Assembly (NCBI GenBank): GCA_946007445.1
Contig: CAMGAL010000002.1
Location: forward strand, 1-30,634
Direction: 5' to 3'
DNA length: 30,634 nucleotides
DNA from: an uncultured Mediterranea sp.
Lineage (GTDB): Bacteria; Bacteroidota; Bacteroidia; Bacteroidales; Bacteroidaceae
The notes beneath the pieces were generated by a model that worked only from the letters and a program-made list of their open reading frames with translations, made no database searches and had not been told where the DNA came from. Positions 26,601 through 30,634 of the stretch are shown here, in pieces. Each line of letters opens with the position of its first letter. Positions within the stretch are counted from its first letter, which is position 1. The position numbers and the translations under genes are program-made.

Positions 26601-26949
26601 GATGAACGAGATGATGCCTATGATGAACTATCCTGACTGGAACGACGCCTGGCTGGATTTGGCCGCCCGCTACAAGCAGAAGGCTTGGGAACTGCGCAAG
26701 ACCCGCTTCCGCATCTCCCGTCTGCTGGCTTATGCCGCCTGGCACCTGCGCAATCCGCAGATGGCTGCCGAGGCGTGGGAAGACCTCTTCGGACGGTTGG
26801 AGCATACACCGGCTCCGCCTTTCCGTATGTACAACGTCCTGCCTCCCGAGGTGCCTGCGCCGTTGCTGGAGTGTCCGAGTATCTCGACCAACGATGCAGC
26901 CATTTGGAGCTTGGATGCTATCTTCATGCAAGAGGTGGTACCGCAGTAG
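23668..26949 (+). CDS. DUF6250-PL26 fusion: probable exo-rhamnogalacturonan lyase (PcRGLX/YetA-like)
   Basis: 1093 residues with a signal peptide (MKLKLKLIILCLMASIGGKLCAQ). Residues about 30-230 form a concanavalin-like jelly roll of DUF6250 type ('YWKVESESPDYRVSF', 'DLNCFWMASDPRHPDNLW', 'WRSGIFLNCYSLQLYYVGYGG' in two parts, 'GWFGFRTTLSRTRITNFRY'). From about 240 the PcRGLX/YetA pattern begins: a RIFT-like barrel ('ASFGVPFDQGVLP', 'SWPLAYWPDGSVKWCGVAG'), a beta-sandwich, and an (alpha/alpha)6-type helical region ('KWYGFWHYGDVMHAYDPVRHEW', 'WDNTELASNMWLWYNFLRTGD' in parts, 'NHWGCGAKEARISQ'). The founding PL26 enzyme releases unsaturated GalA-Rha from RG-I chain ends. That product is the GH105 substrate. 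The N-terminal domain may bind glycan. The family call rests on motif recall, so moderate-high confidence; catalytic residues were not assigned. Confidence 0.8.
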   Translation: MKLKLKLIILCLMASIGGKLCAQSASGLNQRQFHRYWKVESESPDYRVSFRGDTTEIVSPKGLTLWRKEKMQGEVTIEYDACVVVEREGDRLSDLNCFWMASDPRHPDNLWKRADWRSGIFLNCYSLQLYYVGYGGNHNKTTRFRRYDGNEAGVTDAKCRPAILKEYTDSDHLLQANRWYHIKISNEGGRVRYYVDGECLVDYLDPQPLMEGWFGFRTTLSRTRITNFRYAARPVAPATEAPLHWVGEVPQEATPASFGVPFDQGVLPADAAVTLTTAQGTEVPVDSWPLAYWPDGSVKWCGVAGVIPAGTESLTLARASKNSKVKKASATSLRVSEDAQGIRLETGEVTAYFSRQGTSLIDSLCVGEEKVGQAVRLTLSTQSAPMSEALEQLTFTHYESRVRQVVVERQGDVRASVRVEGIHRSKEGREWLPFVVRFYFYAGSREVKMVHSFVFDGEQEKDFIRALGVQMEVPLREALYNRHVAFACGEGGVWSEPVQPLVGRRILTMKGDKPRESRLHREQMEGKRIPPYESFDEKNRHLLDHWASWDGYRMSQLTADAFSIRKRATSDSPWIGTFSGRRSDGYAFVGDVSGGMGLALNDFWQSYPSALEISGARSGAATLTAWLWSPEAEPMDLRHYDKVAHDLEASYEDVQEGMSTPYGVARTSTLRLLPQGGYGGKAAFARQAATLTATHVLMPTPQWLHDRRAFGVWSLPDKSTSYRERVEQRLQAYVDFYKAAIEQNKWYGFWHYGDVMHAYDPVRHEWRYDVGGFAWDNTELASNMWLWYNFLRTGDADLWRMSEAMTRHTAEVDVYHIGPMAGLGSRHNVNHWGCGAKEARISQAAWNRFYYYLTTDERCGDLMSEVKDADQKLYTLDPMRLAQPRELYPCTAPARLRIGPDWLAYAGNWMTEWERTRNTAYRDKILAGMKSIVALPNRIFTGPLALGYDPATGIISSECDPKLESTNHLMTIMGGFEVMNEMMPMMNYPDWNDAWLDLAARYKQKAWELRKTRFRISRLLAYAAWHLRNPQMAAEAWEDLFGRLEHTPAPPFRMYNVLPPEVPAPLLECPSISTNDAAIWSLDAIFMQEVVPQ

Positions 26950-26997
26950 GGATGAGTTTGTAGGTTTGTATGTACTTTTGTTCCAATAGTAATAACC

Positions 26998-28368
26998 ATG
27001 AAAGCCCTTTATTCCATTTTTCTGCTCTTCTTGGTGGGTTGCGCCACATCCCGCGAGCCGTATAGGGAGGTCAAGGTGGAAGCTCCGTTTCGCATGGAGC
27101 CCATTCGAGAGTTTATTTATCCTGAGCGTGACTTCCCTATTACGGATTATGGGGCCGTGGCCGGTGGCGTGACCGATAACACACAAGCCCTTGCTTCAGC
27201 CATTGCCTCGTGTAGTGAGGCCGGTGGCGGTCGGGTAGTCGTGCCCGAAGGCGTCTGGCTGACCGGTGCGGTACATCTGCAGAGCAACGTCAACCTCCAT
27301 TTGAAAGCGGGTGCCGTGCTGCGCTTTGTCGATCGTCCTGAGGCCTATTTGCCGGCTGTACCCACCTCGTGGGAGGGCATGGAGTGCTACAACTACTCGC
27401 CGCTGGTCTATGCTTATGATTGTCAGAATGTAGCCATTACGGGAAAGGGCAAGCTGGAACCTCAGATGGACCTCTGGCGCACCTGGTTCGCCCGACCTGC
27501 TGCCCACATGGAGGCGTTGAAACAACTCTATACGATGGCTTCGACCGACGTGCCGGTGGAGCGGAGGCAGATGGCGGTGGGCGAGAACCACTTGCGTCCT
27601 CACTTGATCCAGTTCAACCGATGCAGCCATGTGTTGCTCGATGGATTTGAAATCAATGGCAGCCCTTTCTGGACCATCCATCTTTACCTGTGCGATGGAG
27701 CCATTGTCCGTGGTCTGAAGGTCTATGCACACGGCCACAACAACGATGGCATTGACCTGGAGATGACCCGGAATGTGCTGGTAGAGGAGTGTACATTCGA
27801 CCAAGGCGATGATGCGGTGGTCATCAAGTCGGGGCGCAATCGGGACGCCTGGCGACTGGACACCCCATCGGAGAACATCGTGGTGCGTCGATGCACCATC
27901 GTCAACGGCCATACACTGCTGGGCATAGGCAGTGAGATGTCGGGTGGCGTGCGCAATGTCTATATGCACGATTGCCAGCTCACCAACGATGTGTATCGCC
28001 TCTTCTTCCTCAAGACCAACCATCGTCGGGGAGGCTTCATGGAAAATATCACACTGGAGAACGTCAAGTGTCGTAAGGCCCTGCGTATGATGGAGATAGA
28101 CACTGAGGTGCTCTATCAGTGGAAAGACCTGGTACCCACCTATGAAACTCGCATTACGCGCATTGGGAACATACAGATGCGCCAGGTGGAGTGCGATACC
28201 ACCCAGGCCATCTATGAACTGAAGGGAGATGCCCGTCTGCCTATCCGAGGAGTGAAGCTGGAGGATGTCCACGCCAAGGTCGTCACCGACTTTGTCAAAG
28301 CCGCCTCGCATGTCGAAGCACTGAACGAGAAGAACGTGACCTATGGAGAACTGATAACTGATAACTGA
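26998..28368 (+). CDS. GH28 glycoside hydrolase lipoprotein, probably RG-I or galacturonan exo-acting
   Basis: 456 residues. MKALYSIFLLFLVGC gives a lipobox with Cys15, so it is a membrane-anchored lipoprotein. The beta-helix starts at 'DFPITDYGAVAGGVTDNTQAL'. Catalytic motifs: 'HNNDGIDLEMTRN' with Asp250, 'DQGDDAVVIKSGRN' with Asp271-Asp272, and 'NGHTLLGIGSEMSGGV' with His305. The usual Arg-Ile-Lys motif is replaced by Phe337-Leu338-Lys339 in 'RLFFLKTNHRRGG', so the substrate-binding Arg of polygalacturonases is absent. This argues for a specificity other than plain homogalacturonan, such as removal of GalA from RG-I oligosaccharides, but it is inference. The last codons sit in a tandem CTGATAA repeat. 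rhaM follows after 22 bases. Confidence 0.9.
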   Translation: MKALYSIFLLFLVGCATSREPYREVKVEAPFRMEPIREFIYPERDFPITDYGAVAGGVTDNTQALASAIASCSEAGGGRVVVPEGVWLTGAVHLQSNVNLHLKAGAVLRFVDRPEAYLPAVPTSWEGMECYNYSPLVYAYDCQNVAITGKGKLEPQMDLWRTWFARPAAHMEALKQLYTMASTDVPVERRQMAVGENHLRPHLIQFNRCSHVLLDGFEINGSPFWTIHLYLCDGAIVRGLKVYAHGHNNDGIDLEMTRNVLVEECTFDQGDDAVVIKSGRNRDAWRLDTPSENIVVRRCTIVNGHTLLGIGSEMSGGVRNVYMHDCQLTNDVYRLFFLKTNHRRGGFMENITLENVKCRKALRMMEIDTEVLYQWKDLVPTYETRITRIGNIQMRQVECDTTQAIYELKGDARLPIRGVKLEDVHAKVVTDFVKAASHVEALNEKNVTYGELITDN

Positions 28369-28371
28369 TAA
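28351..28371. repeat. Tandem heptamer CTGATAA x3 spanning the GH28 stop codon
   Basis: Three perfect CTGATAA copies at 28351-28357, 28358-28364 and 28365-28371 encode the final residues (LITDN) and supply the TGA stop. The unit is 7 bases, so gain or loss of a copy shifts frame at the extreme C-terminus, but any copy supplies nearby stops, limiting the effect. Confidence 0.85.
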
Positions 28372-28390
28372 ACTTAAAAACTGAAATCGT

Positions 28391-28705
28391 ATGAAAAGAG
28401 AAGCATTCAAGATGTTCCTGAAACCGGGATTTGAAAAAGAGTATGAACGTCGTCATGCCGCCATTTGGCCGGAGCTGAAGAAGATGTTGTCCGACGGAGG
28501 TGTTTATGACTACTCCATCTATTGGGACAAGGACACCAATATCCTCTTTGCCTGTCAGAAAACCAAAGGCGAAGAGTCGTCGCAAGACATGGGTGCCAAC
28601 CCCATTGTACAGAAATGGTGGGACTACATGGCAGACATCATGGAGGTCAATGCCGACAACTCACCCGTGACCATTCCTCTGCCCGAAGTATTCCACATGG
28701 ATTGA
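28391..28705 (+). CDS. rhaM: L-rhamnose mutarotase
   Basis: 104 residues, the standard length, without a signal peptide, so cytoplasmic. Family features are clear: 'FKMFLKPGFEKEYERRHAAIWPELKKML' (in two parts) with His22 matching the catalytic His22 of E. coli RhaM, 'GVYDYSIYWDKDTNILFAC', and the C-terminal 'NPIVQKWWDYMADIM' with paired Trp. It interconverts alpha and beta L-rhamnopyranose so that free rhamnose can enter rhamnose isomerase. It is the last gene of the enzyme operon, 22 bases after GH28. Its presence is good independent evidence that L-rhamnose is the product of the locus. No isomerase, kinase or aldolase for rhamnose is in the window. Confidence 0.95.
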   Translation: MKREAFKMFLKPGFEKEYERRHAAIWPELKKMLSDGGVYDYSIYWDKDTNILFACQKTKGEESSQDMGANPIVQKWWDYMADIMEVNADNSPVTIPLPEVFHMD

Positions 28706-28742
28706 TTTCCCGCGAGGAAAAAACATTTTCTACACGAGGAAA
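28706..28742. repeat. Double-palindrome repeat, copy upstream of the regulator gene
   Basis: TTTCCCGCGAGGAAA (28706-28720) followed by AAACA and TTTTCTACACGAGGAAA (28726-28742). Both units look like degenerate versions of a TTTCCTCGCGAGGAAA palindrome, with a one-base loss in the first. It begins directly after the rhaM stop and ends 36 bases before the regulator -7 box. It aligns with the copy inside GH2 at 19497-19535 with unit order and spacing kept. It could act as a weak terminator or a repeat insertion site. Confidence 0.6.
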
Positions 28743-28778
28743 GTCAAAATAGGTATTTCCCCGTTTCAGAAAAGGGGG

Positions 28779-28786
28779 TATCTTTG
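28779..28786 (+). promoter_or_regulatory. -7 promoter box of the hybrid regulator gene
   Basis: TATCTTTG followed by CAGCC is an exact TANNTTTG match, 25 bases before the ATG at 28812. ATTTCC about 20 bases upstream (28755-28760) could serve as a weak -33 element. The regulator thus seems to be transcribed separately from the enzyme operon. Confidence 0.65.
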
Positions 28787-28811
28787 CAGCCGTAAACCTT
28801 GAAAAGTCATC

Positions 28812-30634
28812 ATGCAAAGATACCTCCTTATTATTTTTCTGTTTCTGACCCCGCGCATCACCTCCCTATGGGCTGCCGTAGAGGTGCGCTCCATCTTATA
28901 CACGACGGCAGATGGCATCGCCAACAATACCATCCGACAGGTCTATCAAGATCGTAGGGGTTACCTCTGGATTGGCACCCTGAATGGCTTGAGCCGTTAC
29001 GATGGTCATACGTTCGTCAGCTATTTTGCGGGCGATGACCAGCAGCCTGCTTTGGGCGGACATCGAGTATCCGCTATCGTAGAGGATTGTCATGACCGCC
29101 TATGGATCACGACGGGCAACAACCGTATCAGCTGTTTCGACCCTCGAAAGGACGGGTTTGTGGACTTCACAGGATGTGGGGATTTCAGGGAACACTATTC
29201 GTCCATCGAACGGATGTCCAATGGCGACATCTGGCTGTGGCACGAGCGGAATGGATGTCGCCGGCTGCGTACGACAGGCGATACGTTTGAATCTACCACC
29301 TACAGTGAAAGTCGCAACAACCTGCCTGCAGGCCTCATTCATCAACTGGAAGAGGATGCCAAGGGACAGGTCTGGGTGATGATGTATGATGGGGCTTATC
29401 GGATTGAAGCCGGACAGGCGGTGCCTGCCTTGAGGGACACCAAACTGACGATGCTGACATCGCCTCGAATCACTTGGATGGTCTCAGTCCACGGGCAGAT
29501 CTACAATGATGCCGATGGCTCTATGAAACGGGTGACGGCTCTTCCCTTGGCTGGAAATCAGAAAACGCTGGTGACCGCCTCTTTCCTGATAGGCAATGAT
29601 CTCTATCTTTTGACCTCCAAGGGCAGCTATATGTATCAGACTGAGAGTCGCACCTGGGTGCCTCTACCCGAGTTGAATGTATCTGGTGGTGGGGTACAAC
29701 GCGATAATCGGGGCAACTACTGGGCTTATAACAATACCGGATGGGTCTGGCGCATCGACAGCGATACGCGTCAGATCACCCCTCTGCACCTGATTCCTTC
29801 GGAAAAGATGGGATTTATCGATGCGGAGCGTTTCCAGTTCCTACACGATCAGCGAGGCATCATCTGGATTACGACCTATGGCAACGGACTATTTGCTTAT
29901 GAGCTGGCCACGGGCGAATTGCAGCATTTTTATGCCGACACAGAGGGGCAAGGGGGTATCCCTTCCAATTATCTGATGGGGGTGGCTGCTGACCGTTCGG
30001 GCGGTATATGGGTCTGTTCCGAGTACTGTGGCCTTTCGCGCCTCTCGGTCTTGAGTGAAGGGACTACCTATCTCTATCCCTCGGGATATGTGGTCCAGGA
30101 CGACCGTTCGAACAACATCCGTATGCTGACCGCTACGGAGGATGGGCGCATTTGGGCGGGGACACGCAGGGGAGGACTTTACGTGTATGACCAAGAACTG
30201 AATCTTCTGCACCATGAGTCGCAGCACTCCAATGTCTATGCTGTGGAACTCGATTCCTTGGGAAAACCTTGGCTGGGCACCCGGGGAGGAGGAGTGTGTA
30301 TAGAGAACCGCTGGTATCGCCATGCGGAGAGCGACTCGCTCTCCTTGTCGGGCGACCATGTGTTTGCTATCCATCGCGACCAGAAGGGGCGTATGTGGGT
30401 AGGGGCCTTCTCCGGGGGGCTGGACTTGGCTGAGCGACAAGGAGATCGCATCGTGTTTCGTCATTTCCTGACGGAGGAAGATGCCACGATACAGGTGCGT
30501 GCCATCACCGACGATGTGAATGGGCGCTTGTGGGTAGGCACTTCCATGGGGAGCTGTAGCTTCCCTCCGGATAGGCTGCTGGCCGACCGCGCCGCCGATG
30601 GCGCGGTGATGGGGGCGGAGGGCGGGCTGGGCGG
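28812..30634 (+). CDS. Probable hybrid two-component system regulator (HTCS), periplasmic sensor part, 3' end cut by window
   Basis: 607 full codons are open from the ATG to the window end. A signal/anchor segment (MQRYLLIIFLFLTPRITSLWA) is followed by repeated Reg_prop propeller motifs: 'IRQVYQDRRGYLWIGTLNGLSRYDG', (split) 'VSAIVEDCHDRLWITTGN', 'QLEEDAKGQVWVMMYDG', 'QFLHDQRGIIWITTYGNGLFAYE', 'GVAADRSGGIWVCSEYCGLSRL', 'TATEDGRIWAGTRRGGLYVYD', 'FAIHRDQKGRMWVGAFSGGLDL' and 'AITDDVNGRLWVGTSMG'. In Bacteroidetes this sensor normally continues into a second propeller, Y_Y_Y domain, membrane helix, histidine kinase, receiver and AraC-type DNA-binding domain; none of these is visible here. It is the likely RG-I-oligosaccharide sensor of the PUL. 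The last about 50 bases turn very GC-rich and encode a low-complexity stretch. Confidence 0.9.
   Translation, partial: MQRYLLIIFLFLTPRITSLWAAVEVRSILYTTADGIANNTIRQVYQDRRGYLWIGTLNGLSRYDGHTFVSYFAGDDQQPALGGHRVSAIVEDCHDRLWITTGNNRISCFDPRKDGFVDFTGCGDFREHYSSIERMSNGDIWLWHERNGCRRLRTTGDTFESTTYSESRNNLPAGLIHQLEEDAKGQVWVMMYDGAYRIEAGQAVPALRDTKLTMLTSPRITWMVSVHGQIYNDADGSMKRVTALPLAGNQKTLVTASFLIGNDLYLLTSKGSYMYQTESRTWVPLPELNVSGGGVQRDNRGNYWAYNNTGWVWRIDSDTRQITPLHLIPSEKMGFIDAERFQFLHDQRGIIWITTYGNGLFAYELATGELQHFYADTEGQGGIPSNYLMGVAADRSGGIWVCSEYCGLSRLSVLSEGTTYLYPSGYVVQDDRSNNIRMLTATEDGRIWAGTRRGGLYVYDQELNLLHHESQHSNVYAVELDSLGKPWLGTRGGGVCIENRWYRHAESDSLSLSGDHVFAIHRDQKGRMWVGAFSGGLDLAERQGDRIVFRHFLTEEDATIQVRAITDDVNGRLWVGTSMGSCSFPPDRLLADRAADGAVMGAEGGLG
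30586..30607. other. GC-rich hairpin at the window's right end
   Basis: ACCGCGCC (30586-30593) pairs perfectly with GGCGCGGT (30600-30607) around a 6-base loop inside the regulator reading frame. From here to the end the sequence is almost pure G and C and the protein becomes rich in Gly and Ala. It may be a contig-end artefact or a natural linker between blades. Confidence 0.45.

Noticed and set aside
28351..28371. Tandem repeat as a CRISPR remnant
   Set aside because: Unit is 7 bases, no spacers, and it is part of a coding end.
18755..28410. Nearly continuous long open frames (404-564 codons) on the minus strand opposite the right enzyme operon
   Set aside because: They mirror genes that rarely use TTA, CTA and TCA codons, which removes stops from the opposite strand. 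They show no recognisable domains, signals or ribosome sites, while the plus-strand genes are unmistakable.

Overview
The window looks like a polysaccharide utilization locus (PUL) from a gut-type member of the Bacteroidales. The evidence is two SusC/SusD pairs, the start of a probable hybrid two-component sensor, promoters carrying the Bacteroidetes -7 box TANNTTTG, and secreted CAZymes with lipoprotein or Sec signals. Codon use is fairly GC-rich for Bacteroidaceae, so I do not name a genus. The enzyme set points to rhamnogalacturonan I (RG-I), the backbone of alternating galacturonic acid and rhamnose in pectin.

Layout. Left edge (1-1700): the 5' part of a GH28 pectinase on the minus strand, then a divergent plus-strand gene for a membrane-anchored coiled-coil protein, then a REP/MITE-like double-hairpin repeat. 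Left PUL arm (1710-12449, minus strand, read right to left): susC, susD, a hairpin terminator, a fresh promoter preceded by a 20-bp-period direct repeat, GH105 unsaturated rhamnogalacturonyl hydrolase, a hairpin, GH2 beta-galactosidase-like enzyme and an SGNH esterase. Centre (12450-12902): a 453-bp divergent control region in which both susC genes have leaders of exactly equal length and related sequence. Right arm (12903-28705, plus strand): a second susC/susD pair, a terminator, a promoter, then GH2, PL11 rhamnogalacturonan lyase, a DUF6250-PL26 exo-lyase fusion, GH28 lipoprotein and L-rhamnose mutarotase. Right edge (28812 to end): the periplasmic propeller half of a probable hybrid two-component system regulator, cut by the window end.

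Pathway (inference from families). PL11 would cut the RG-I backbone, the SusCD pairs would bind and import the oligosaccharides, the SGNH esterase would deacetylate them and the GH2 enzymes would trim galactose-type side chains. PL26 would release unsaturated GalA-Rha disaccharides, GH105 would split these into unsaturated uronate and L-rhamnose, and RhaM would interconvert the rhamnose anomers for catabolism. GH28 enzymes would add a hydrolytic route. Free rhamnose can therefore be made by lyase plus GH105 without an alpha-L-rhamnosidase, and none is seen here.

The least routine observations are DNA structures: the near-mirror susC promoters/leaders and 5' coding ends, which form inverted repeats able in principle to flip the central promoter region; the 20-bp-period direct repeat upstream of GH105; a double palindrome found both inside the right GH2 coding sequence and in front of the regulator gene; and the double-hairpin repeat at 1620-1694. 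I see no evidence for a wholly new type of system; this is a recognisable pectin PUL with some unusual regulatory and repeat architecture.
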